From NCBI GenBank assembly GCA_016210435.1, contig JACQUF010000229.1, positions 1 to 6,091 of the forward strand: a stretch of DNA of 6,091 nucleotides, written 5' to 3'. Under the pieces are notes generated by a model, which worked only from the letters and a program-made list of their open reading frames with translations, was not told the DNA's origin and did no database searches. This DNA comes from Chloroflexota bacterium (GTDB taxonomy: Bacteria; Chloroflexota; Dehalococcoidia; Lucifugimonadales; Lucifugimonadaceae). Shown here piece after piece: positions 1-5,583 of the stretch (its first letter is position 1; every line of letters begins with the position of its first letter). The translations under genes and the position numbers were made by a program.

Positions 1-1263
1 CCTGGGATGGTCCCTGTACAGAGCGAAGGCACGTTCCGCGAGGGCCCAACGCTGTTCCAGAAACGCGATCGCGTGCAGCGCAGGAAGCACAGCGTTCACT
101 ACGATTTCTCGGGCCCGTCCATCCCCGAGAAGTGACTGGCCGCCTGGCACTGGACTGCCAACGACCAGATTGCGGGCGAGGTCGCCCGGGCCAGTCACAC
201 CCGCCAGGAGGTCTTCGAGGGATCGCCTCGGTCCCGCGGGCAGCCAGCGATGGGCGAGGACCGCAGCCGCGGCGATGCGCCTTGCCGGGCGATTGTGTGG
301 CCTGCCAGCGGCTTTTACCCAGGCCGGCCTGGCTCCAGGTATCGGCTGGAGCGAAGTCGCGATCCTTCCCGCGCGCGTGTTCGCAGCTGGACGTGCCGCC
401 AACCCTGCGGCCCAGAGCAGGACCATTTCGATGTCTTCACGGTTTGTGGCGGTGACGCGGCAGGCGGCGCCTAGAGCCGTCCACGGCACGCGGTCGGCAA
501 GCTGCCGGAACCCCTTCCGGTTACGCGAATACCCGAGGCATTCCAGGACCGAGCCCCACAACACGTCCTCGGCCGGTCTGGAGCTGAGCGCGATCTGCAT
601 CCCGCTGCTTTTTGCGAGGAAGCGCAGGTCCCCCGCCTCATCCGGCGTCATCTCCGGGAGCAGGTTGGCCAGATCACCTTCGCCGGTCGCGCGGTCCGGC
701 GCCTCCAGACCAGTGAGGCTACCGGACTGCCGGACACGCGGCTCCGCTGAGGACCGTTCCGCGCATTCGCCGGTATCGGGTACGGCGCCGGGATTTCCGC
801 TCGCGATCGCTTCTTTCGGCGGCGTGGCCGGCGAAGCGAATTTCGGAGCACTCAGGATCAGCAGCGGAATTCGGGCGCCGCCTGCGCTACGCACGGGTCC
901 TTCACCGGCCGACGCGACGTGAAAGATCACACCGTTGTAGCGACGGTCCGTGTCATGACCATGCGATCTCCAGCCGGATGCCCGGACATGGATTTCGATG
1001 TCGCCCTTCAGTACCGTCCCGTCGGGGTGCTGGAGGATCGCGTCCCTGAAGTCTGGCCCTGCGCCATCAGATGGCCGTCCGACGTAGATCACGCGATAAA
1101 GCTCGCCTTGCCTCGAACGGACCACAGCCTCGCCGCTTCCGGTCATGCGCCACGCGGCATGCAGGATCGCTTCCGGCCCGATCTCGAGGATGAAGGCCGG
1201 GTGGCCGGTGTGCGTCTTAACTGCCGAGGTGGGTTCGACGGTCCGTGCGGGCGCGGTGACCAT
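1..1263 (-). CDS. DUF2851 family protein, C-terminus cut by window edge
   Basis: An uninterrupted frame of 421 codons runs from ATG at 1263 to the left edge. GGAGG (1270-1274) lies 6 nt before the ATG, which supports this start. The N-terminal part carries the DUF2851 signature: LEIGPEAILHAAWR near residue 26, GPDF at 69-72, GDIEIH at 87-92, then W98, H101, H103 and D104, Y109 and a strand ending in H115. Residues 140-200 are a low-complexity Ala/Pro/Gly/Glu-rich linker. The second half has two more family blocks, RPHNRPARRIAA (321-332) and REIVVNAVLPALHA (385-398). The family is usually somewhat longer, so I infer that only a few dozen C-terminal residues are missing. Its function is unknown. 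The spacing D71...E90-x-H92 resembles a PD-(D/E)XK nuclease core, but this is only a guess. The gene starts 17 bp after the aldolase stop, so the two are probably cotranscribed, although their roles look unrelated. Family assignment is fairly sure; function is not. Confidence 0.85.
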   Translation of the reverse strand, partial: MVTAPARTVEPTSAVKTHTGHPAFILEIGPEAILHAAWRMTGSGEAVVRSRQGELYRVIYVGRPSDGAGPDFRDAILQHPDGTVLKGDIEIHVRASGWRSHGHDTDRRYNGVIFHVASAGEGPVRSAGGARIPLLILSAPKFASPATPPKEAIASGNPGAVPDTGECAERSSAEPRVRQSGSLTGLEAPDRATGEGDLANLLPEMTPDEAGDLRFLAKSSGMQIALSSRPAEDVLWGSVLECLGYSRNRKGFRQLADRVPWTALGAACRVTATNREDIEMVLLWAAGLAARPAANTRAGRIATSLQPIPGARPAWVKAAGRPHNRPARRIAAAAVLAHRWLPAGPRRSLEDLLAGVTGPGDLARNLVVGSPVPGGQSLLGDGRAREIVVNAVLPALHAIAFLEQRWALAERAFALYRDHPR

Positions 1264-1280
1264 GGGAAGCCTCCGGGCGG

Positions 1281-2033
1281 CTATGGCCCAAGCTTGTCCT
1301 TTGCGTGCTTGCGCGCGAATTCCCTGACCTGGCCGAGCATCAGTTCCTGGATTCCTGTACCAACCGTGAGGTCGGAAGCGACGTGCTTGCCTGCCTTCCG
1401 CGCGCGTGCCTCCGCGTCCGCAGTCAGCTTCTGGCGTTCCGGATGGTCAGGCTCCCCGGGGTGGCCGAGCGATGCGGCAAAATCGTTGGGGCCGCCGGTG
1501 ATCCCTCCGAGCCCCTTCACCTTCAGGATCCCGTCCACGTTGTCGTAGCCCTTTTTGGATTCGATCTGCCCGCTGACGATCATGTTCGCGTTCGTCCACT
1601 TCGCGAAGCCGAGCTTGCCCCCGTACTTGCTGTTCAGCACGTCGGTGTCGCCGAACTCGGTTCCACGGCCGCCGCCCCATGAACGCTTGCCATCGGGAGG
1701 AAAAAGGCAGGCGTCAGCAAGCTTCTGTGCCTCCTCGGCGGTCTCGATGTGGGGGCCGACAATGCCCTGAATGCCGCGATCGAGCCACAGGTTGACCGTG
1801 TTCGGCTCGATATTTGGGACCCTGGCCGTGACGGACATTCCAAGGGCGTTTGCAACCCGCACTATCGCGTCGACGTCTGACGGCGAAAATCCGCCGTGTT
1901 CTCCGTCCAGGCTGATCGCGTCGAAACCAGCCCGTGCCGCCCACTCGACGAGTTGAGTAGACGGGAACGTCAACGCAAACGAGAGCGCTTTGAGGCCCTG
2001 CTTGTTCTTTTTGATGATTGTGTTTTCGATCAA
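1281..2033 (-). CDS. HpcH/HpaI aldolase family protein (2-keto-3-deoxy acid aldolase-like), short C-terminus
   Basis: This 250-residue protein belongs to the class II pyruvate aldolases of the HpcH/HpaI (RhmA, GarL) type, which use a divalent metal to split 2-keto-3-deoxy acids into pyruvate and an aldehyde in the cytoplasm. Visible active-site residues match E. coli HpaI: D43 and H46 in LDGEH, R71 in ARVP, D85 in the LDRG loop, metal ligand E158 in GQIES and metal ligand D184 in GPNDFAASLG. The start is TTG at 2033, chosen because GGAGG sits 6 nt upstream, no ATG lies nearby in frame, and the family fold begins within about 10 residues. Only 66 residues follow D184, against 97 in the paralogue at 4732-5559, so the last barrel strand and helix seem reduced or lost. 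The gene lies 173 bp downstream of the dehydratase, its likely pathway partner, and 17 bp upstream of the DUF2851 gene. The substrate is unknown. A citrate-lyase-beta-like lyase activity is a less likely alternative. Confidence 0.9.
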   Translation of the reverse strand: MIENTIIKKNKQGLKALSFALTFPSTQLVEWAARAGFDAISLDGEHGGFSPSDVDAIVRVANALGMSVTARVPNIEPNTVNLWLDRGIQGIVGPHIETAEEAQKLADACLFPPDGKRSWGGGRGTEFGDTDVLNSKYGGKLGFAKWTNANMIVSGQIESKKGYDNVDGILKVKGLGGITGGPNDFAASLGHPGEPDHPERQKLTADAEARARKAGKHVASDLTVGTGIQELMLGQVREFARKHAKDKLGP

Positions 2034-2039
2034 TTTCTG

Positions 2040-2044
2040 CCTCC
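2040..2044 (-). promoter_or_regulatory. Shine-Dalgarno site fixing a TTG start
   Basis: On the minus strand GGAGG is followed by a 6-nt spacer and TTG at 2033. The same GGAGG with 6-nt spacing precedes the DUF2851 gene (1270-1274) and the second aldolase (4721-4725). This makes the TTG start credible even though it is the rarest start codon. Confidence 0.75.
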
Positions 2045-2109
2045 AGAGTTGATCCCGGTTCCATGTGTGCGGCCGGCAGTATACGGGAGGCGATTTCGAG
2101 TCGCGGCCG

Positions 2110-2137
2110 ATTATGGGTCGAAGGGGTCTGGCCTCAA
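2110..2137 (-). promoter_or_regulatory. Candidate sigma-70-like promoter for the aldolase-DUF2851 pair
   Basis: On the minus strand TTGAGG (2132-2137) and CATAAT (2110-2115) are separated by 16 nt. They match the -35 and -10 consensus at 4 of 6 and 5 of 6 positions. The pair lies about 77 nt upstream of the TTG start, in an otherwise GC-rich spacer. A second -10-like hexamer, TATACT (2078-2083), lies closer to the gene but has no good -35. The promoter would let the aldolase and DUF2851 genes be expressed apart from the dehydratase. The evidence is pattern matching only, and consensus may differ in this phylum. Confidence 0.3.
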
Positions 2138-2154
2138 AGCCCGGCGTGGCAGAT

Positions 2155-2186
2155 GGCGGTGGCCGCCTGGCGCCGCGCCAATGGCG
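2155..2186. repeat. Run of three short GC-rich inverted repeats between dehydratase and aldolase genes
   Basis: Three small perfect inverted repeats lie back to back: GGCGG/CCGCC with a 3-nt loop (2155-2167), TGGCG/CGCCA with a 3-nt loop (2168-2180), and CGCCA/TGGCG around one A (2176-2186). The last two share an arm, so they are mutually exclusive hairpins. They lie about 20-50 nt after the dehydratase stop codon on the minus strand. No T-run follows on either strand, so they are not a classical intrinsic terminator. They could stabilise the upstream mRNA end or cause partial termination. Confidence 0.35.
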
Positions 2187-2206
2187 GAGCGCGGCGACCG
2201 TTCATG

Positions 2207-3352
2207 TCAGATGCCTCGGGGACGAGGAGCGCCGAGCCGCTGGTATGGATAGTGTTTCAGCAGATCTTCATTGAGCGTCAGGCCGAGCCCCGGCCGGCCG
2301 GATAACTCCACATAGCCCGCCTTCTGCCGCGGCAGCCCTTCGACTACCTCGAAGTAATGAGGCTCGTAGAACTCGGCGTGATATTCCTGGATCAGGAAGT
2401 TCTGCATCGTCGAGTCGAGATGGAACTCCGCCATCGTCCCGACGGGGCTGTTCGTGTTGTGAGGCGCCATCGAGACGTGCTGCGCCTCGGCGATCGCCGC
2501 GATCTTCTTGAGTTCAGTGATCCCGCCGGCATTGCAGATGTCGGGCTGCAGCACATCTACCGCCTCGGCCATCACCAGCTGCATGAATGGGAACTTGCCG
2601 TAAAGGCGCTCCCCGGTGGCGATCGGTATTGCCACGTTCCGGCGCACCTGGGCCATCTCGTTGACGTTCTCCTGCGATACCGGCTCCTCGAACCAGAGCG
2701 GGCGATACTTCTCCAGCCTTTTTCCAAGCTGGATCGCAGTTGCAACGTTGAACTTCGCATGCGCTTCAACAAGGATGTCCACGTTCGGCCCGACCGCCCC
2801 GCGCACAGCGGCAACCCGGTCCTCAGCGAGCTGCGCTTCACTCAGCGAGACGTTGAAATAGTTGTCCTGCCCGAACGGGTCGAACTTCAGGGCGGTGTAG
2901 GCCATCGAGACGACTTTCCTGGCCTCCTCCGCGTTTTGCTCGGGAGAGCCCGGATTCGTGTACCAACCGTTGGCATATACCCGGATTCGTCCCGAATGTG
3001 CGCCGCCCAGCAGCCGGTATACAGGCTGGTTAAGGACCTTGCCCTTCAGGTCCCAGAGCGCGATGTCAACCGCGGCGAGGGCGGTCCCACCGATCCGGCC
3101 ACCACGTGATCCGTAGTCATTGTGCAGACGTGTCCAATGCACTTCCGTGTCCAGCGGGTCTTTCCCCTTCAGGTAGTGCTCGACCCACTCATTCAAAAGC
3201 CCGGTGACCAGGTGCTCCTGGCCCAGCGAACTACCTTCTCCGATGCCGTACAGGCCGGGTTCGTCGGTGAGGAGCTTGACCAAGAGCCAGTTGCGGCGGG
3301 CGTTCCGGTGCCTTGAGTAGAAGCCAATGGTCTCCAGCCCTGTGATCTTCAT
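2207..3352 (-). CDS. Mandelate racemase/muconate lactonizing enzyme family protein, galactonate dehydratase-like
   Basis: This complete 381-residue member of the enolase superfamily probably dehydrates a sugar acid to a 2-keto-3-deoxy acid by removing the proton next to the carboxylate. Residues 1-120 form the capping domain, including the AAVDIALWDLKGK helix (93-105). The barrel carries E196-x-H198 (ILVEAH), E222 in WFEEPV, E248 in TGERLYG, D271 in LQPDICNAGGITE, H298 in MAPHNTNSPVG and E323. Metal ligands are E196, E222 and E248. H198 is a likely acid or base, and D271-H298 form the dyad seen in the mandelate racemase group. The same layout occurs in E. coli galactonate dehydratase, where the first ligand is Asp instead of Glu. 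The start is ATG at 3352 with GGAG 7 nt upstream. An aldolase gene that could use the product follows downstream. The exact substrate is not readable, since related enzymes act on galactonate, gluconate, rhamnonate, fuconate and others, and some are racemases. Confidence 0.92.
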   Translation of the reverse strand: MKITGLETIGFYSRHRNARRNWLLVKLLTDEPGLYGIGEGSSLGQEHLVTGLLNEWVEHYLKGKDPLDTEVHWTRLHNDYGSRGGRIGGTALAAVDIALWDLKGKVLNQPVYRLLGGAHSGRIRVYANGWYTNPGSPEQNAEEARKVVSMAYTALKFDPFGQDNYFNVSLSEAQLAEDRVAAVRGAVGPNVDILVEAHAKFNVATAIQLGKRLEKYRPLWFEEPVSQENVNEMAQVRRNVAIPIATGERLYGKFPFMQLVMAEAVDVLQPDICNAGGITELKKIAAIAEAQHVSMAPHNTNSPVGTMAEFHLDSTMQNFLIQEYHAEFYEPHYFEVVEGLPRQKAGYVELSGRPGLGLTLNEDLLKHYPYQRLGAPRPRGI

Positions 3353-3373
3353 TCGATTACTCCGTCTTATGGC

Positions 3374-3394
3374 GCGATCAATGCAGCATCTCGC
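3374..3394. promoter_or_regulatory. Imperfect palindrome in the divergent control region, possible operator
   Basis: A perfect 9-nt palindrome, ATGC-A-GCAT (3381-3389), is flanked by outer arms GCGA (3374-3377) and TCGC (3391-3394). The inner spacers are unequal, 3 nt and 1 nt. The element lies 22-42 bp upstream of the dehydratase start, where a repressor or activator site would be expected between divergent transcription units. No regulator gene is in the window. A palindrome this short could occur by chance. Confidence 0.2.
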
Positions 3395-3421
3395 AAATTA
3401 GGGTGTCCCTCGGACTCTACC

Positions 3422-3450
3422 TTGCTCTATTCACCGCCGGTAAATATAGC
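3422..3450 (+). promoter_or_regulatory. Weak candidate promoter for the M20 amidohydrolase-aldolase pair
   Basis: TTGCTC (3422-3427) and TATAGC (3445-3450) are spaced by 17 nt, and the second lies in the most AT-rich patch nearby (TAAATATA). Matches to consensus are only partial. Transcription from here would begin within a few nucleotides of the ATG at 3463. That would explain why this gene shows no Shine-Dalgarno sequence, as expected of a leaderless or near-leaderless message. If so, the GTG at 3403 cannot be the start. Confidence 0.2.
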
Positions 3451-3462
3451 CAGAGCGGTCGC

Positions 3463-4710
3463 ATGGTACCCTCTCGCCCGATGACAGGAAGCGTCGATCT
3501 GGCAAAGCGGGTCACGAGCGCGGCACAGGCTGTCGCGCCGCACGTGCGGGCTCTGAGAGAACAGATTCACGCCAATCCTGAACTTCGATTCCAGGAACGC
3601 AAGACCGCCGAGCTCTGCGCGCGTGAACTCGAATCTCTTGGCCTCAAGGTCCGCAGGGACGTCGGCAGGACCGGGGTCGTGGGTGTCTTGCACGGCACGG
3701 CCAGGAACGGCAGCAGCAAGTGCGTTGGCCTCAGGGCGGAAATGGACGCGCTGGCGATGGAAGACCAGTGCGGGCGTCCGTACGCCTCAAGAACGCAGGG
3801 GATCGCACACCTCTGCGGCCACGATGTCCACGTCGCATGTCACCTCGGGGCGGCCCATGTATTGAGTCAGGTGTCTGATAATATCGCGGGCGATGTCAAG
3901 TTCCTCTTCGAACCCGCCGAGGAAAACACGCCTCCCGGGGACATTTCAGGCGCAGAAGCGATGATCGGCGATGGCGCCCTCGAGAACCCCGGGCTCACAG
4001 CCATCTTCGGGGGCCATGTATATCCCGACTGGCCGGCAGGATCGATCGCGCTGAGGGTCGGCTCGTCGTTCTCGGGAAACGACCGCGTACGGCTGACCAT
4101 AATCGGCAAGGAGTCACACAGCGCAGTGCCGAGCGCGGGAGTTGACGCCATCGTGGTCGCCGCGCACGTGATCACCGCCTTGCAGTCCTTCGCGAGCCGC
4201 CAGTTGCCGGTCGACGAGGCGTCCAGCCTTCATTTCGGCATGATCCAGGGCGGGCGTGTGTCGAACCTGCTCGCGGAGAGCGTTGAGCTTTCCGGCACGT
4301 TCCGGATATCAGATGAGGCGCTGCGCGACCATCTGCCAAAGCAGTTCGAGCGACTTGTGAAGGGCGTGTGCGATTCATTCGGGGCGCGCTACGAGCTCGA
4401 GTACGCTTCGCGGTCGCTTCCGGCAGTTGTGAGTACGCAACACGAAGTGGAGATCATGAGCGCGGCTGCCGTAGAGGTGCTCGGGCGCCAGAACGTGATT
4501 CCGATGCGGAATCCGCGGCTTGCGGCGGATACATTTCATAACTGGCTCAAGCATGTGCCGGGGGTTTTCTACATGGTCGGGACTTCCACCGCCGATCCGG
4601 CGACACGCTGGCCCTCGCATCACCAGCGCTTCGACGTCGCGCCGGAGACTTATCCGGCGTTCGTAGCGGCAGTGGCGATGACTGCGATTCGCTATCTGGA
4701 ACGCGCTTGA
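3463..4710 (+). CDS. M20 family metallopeptidase/amidohydrolase (M20D, IAA-amino acid hydrolase-like)
   Basis: This cytoplasmic hydrolase of 415 residues from ATG 3463 probably cleaves an amide bond in an N-acyl amino acid or related conjugate. The catalytic domain starts with LREQIHANPEL (31-41). It then has LRAEMDAL (90-97, usually LRADMDAL), HLCGHDVH (116-123; C118 and H120 metal ligands), FEPAEEN (E153 and E154, general base and ligand) and GGHVYPD (H185). A dimerisation or lid domain with GKESHSAVP (H219) follows, and the C-terminal SHHQRFD gives the last metal ligand, H386. In the lid the usual Pro-His is Pro-Ser. The start is uncertain. An in-frame GTG at 3403 would add 20 residues, and ATG at 3481 would remove 6. 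None has a clear Shine-Dalgarno site, and family homology begins after 3481. The gene is transcribed away from the dehydratase and lies 21 bp upstream of the second aldolase, so these two are probably one operon. The substrate is unknown; carboxypeptidase or aminoacylase activity is possible. Confidence 0.92.
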   Translation: MVPSRPMTGSVDLAKRVTSAAQAVAPHVRALREQIHANPELRFQERKTAELCARELESLGLKVRRDVGRTGVVGVLHGTARNGSSKCVGLRAEMDALAMEDQCGRPYASRTQGIAHLCGHDVHVACHLGAAHVLSQVSDNIAGDVKFLFEPAEENTPPGDISGAEAMIGDGALENPGLTAIFGGHVYPDWPAGSIALRVGSSFSGNDRVRLTIIGKESHSAVPSAGVDAIVVAAHVITALQSFASRQLPVDEASSLHFGMIQGGRVSNLLAESVELSGTFRISDEALRDHLPKQFERLVKGVCDSFGARYELEYASRSLPAVVSTQHEVEIMSAAAVEVLGRQNVIPMRNPRLAADTFHNWLKHVPGVFYMVGTSTADPATRWPSHHQRFDVAPETYPAFVAAVAMTAIRYLERA

Positions 4711-4731
4711 AAAGGAACCTGGAGGCCTTCA

Positions 4732-5559
4732 ATGAACGCTAGCGAACTGAAGGCGAAGCTGAATTCGGGAAGGGCAGTCTTCGGCTGCATGCTGACCCAT
4801 ATCCGGAATCCTCGCTTTGCAACGGTCCTCGCCGGCGGCGGTATCGACTATGTCGTCATCGACACCGAACACTCGTCGCGCGACCGCGGCGAAGTGGCTG
4901 ATCTGGTGTTCGCCCTGAAATCGGTGGGCATTGTGCCGATCGTGCGTGTCGCGACCACTATGCCGTACCTGGTGGCCGTCGCTCTGGACGCGGGCGCCTC
5001 CGGCGTGCTCGTGCCTTACTGTGAAGACGTCGACGACGTGCGTGAATGTGTCGCCGTGGCCCAGTGGCACCCGCTCAAGGGCGAAAACCTCCGCCGTGCG
5101 ATGGAGGGGAAGGGGCACGTCAGCCCGGCCACAGAGCAGTATTTGAAGAACCGTCACAAGGACGGCGTCGTCATCGTCGGGATCGAAAGCGAGCCAGCGT
5201 ACCGCAACCTGGACAAGATCATGGCCGTTGGGGGCATCGATGCTCTTTTCATCGGCCCCAACGACATGAGCACATCGCTTGGCACACCTGACAAGTTTGA
5301 CGAGAAGTACTGGGGGGTCTGCGCGGACATCGTCAAACGCGGCGGCGCCAGGGGGATGGCGGTGATGATCCACCATCAAACGGTGGAGACCGCCACCAGG
5401 GCGATCGAGATCGGCGCCCGGTTCGTGCTGTATTCGAGCGAAGGCCGCCTGTTGCAGAAACAGCTTCAGTCAGACTTCACAAACCTGCGCGGGAGCGCCG
5501 CAAAGAGGTTCGGCGAGGGCGGCGAGGCGAAGGTCAAGGACACAGTCGAGACCGTGTAG
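4732..5559 (+). CDS. HpcH/HpaI aldolase family protein, second copy
   Basis: This complete 275-residue class II aldolase-type protein is a diverged paralogue of the one at 1281-2033. Active-site positions are all present: D44 and H47 in IDTEH, R72 in VRV, D86 in the ALDAG loop, metal ligand E152 in GIESEPAYRNLDKI and metal ligand D178 in GPNDMSTSLG. The first metal motif reads GIES where most relatives have QIE. The loop at 113-144, rich in Lys, Arg and Glu, replaces the usual YPPxGxRG segment and may set substrate choice. The C-terminus is full length, with the last strand at RFVLYSSEGRLL (230-241). A charged tail follows (260-275). ATG 4732 is preceded by GGAGG with 6-nt spacing. The M20 gene ends 21 bp upstream, so the two genes are likely cotranscribed. 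It should release pyruvate or a related 2-keto acid from an acid substrate. The true substrate is unknown. Confidence 0.92.
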   Translation: MNASELKAKLNSGRAVFGCMLTHIRNPRFATVLAGGGIDYVVIDTEHSSRDRGEVADLVFALKSVGIVPIVRVATTMPYLVAVALDAGASGVLVPYCEDVDDVRECVAVAQWHPLKGENLRRAMEGKGHVSPATEQYLKNRHKDGVVIVGIESEPAYRNLDKIMAVGGIDALFIGPNDMSTSLGTPDKFDEKYWGVCADIVKRGGARGMAVMIHHQTVETATRAIEIGARFVLYSSEGRLLQKQLQSDFTNLRGSAAKRFGEGGEAKVKDTVETV

Positions 5560-5583
5560 CGAGAGCGCTGCTCCTCCGGCACC

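Noticed and set aside
170..922. Plus-strand open frame of 250 codons
   Set aside because: It lies wholly antisense to the DUF2851 gene, has an Arg/Pro/Ser/Ala-rich translation without any recognisable motif, and is a by-product of high GC content.
919..1548. Plus-strand open frame of 209 codons
   Set aside because: It is antisense to both the DUF2851 gene and the first aldolase and crosses their junction. It shows no family motif.
2357..3109. Plus-strand open frame of 250 codons
   Set aside because: It is the antisense shadow of the enolase-superfamily gene, whose catalytic residues are all intact on the other strand.
3403..3462. N-terminal extension or signal peptide on the M20 protein from GTG 3403
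   Set aside because: The extra residues lack a basic N-region and a proper hydrophobic core, there is no ribosome binding site, and the segment overlaps the AT-rich promoter-like patch.
4729..5379. Minus-strand open frame of 216 codons rich in His, Asp and Val
   Set aside because: It is a mirror of the second aldolase gene. The His/Asp richness follows from complementing GTG/GTC codons, and there is no independent gene evidence.
5560..5583. Possible bidirectional terminator between the convergent genes (GAGC-GCT-GCTC)
   Set aside because: The stem is only 4 bp with a 3-nt loop and no T-run on either side, too weak to call.
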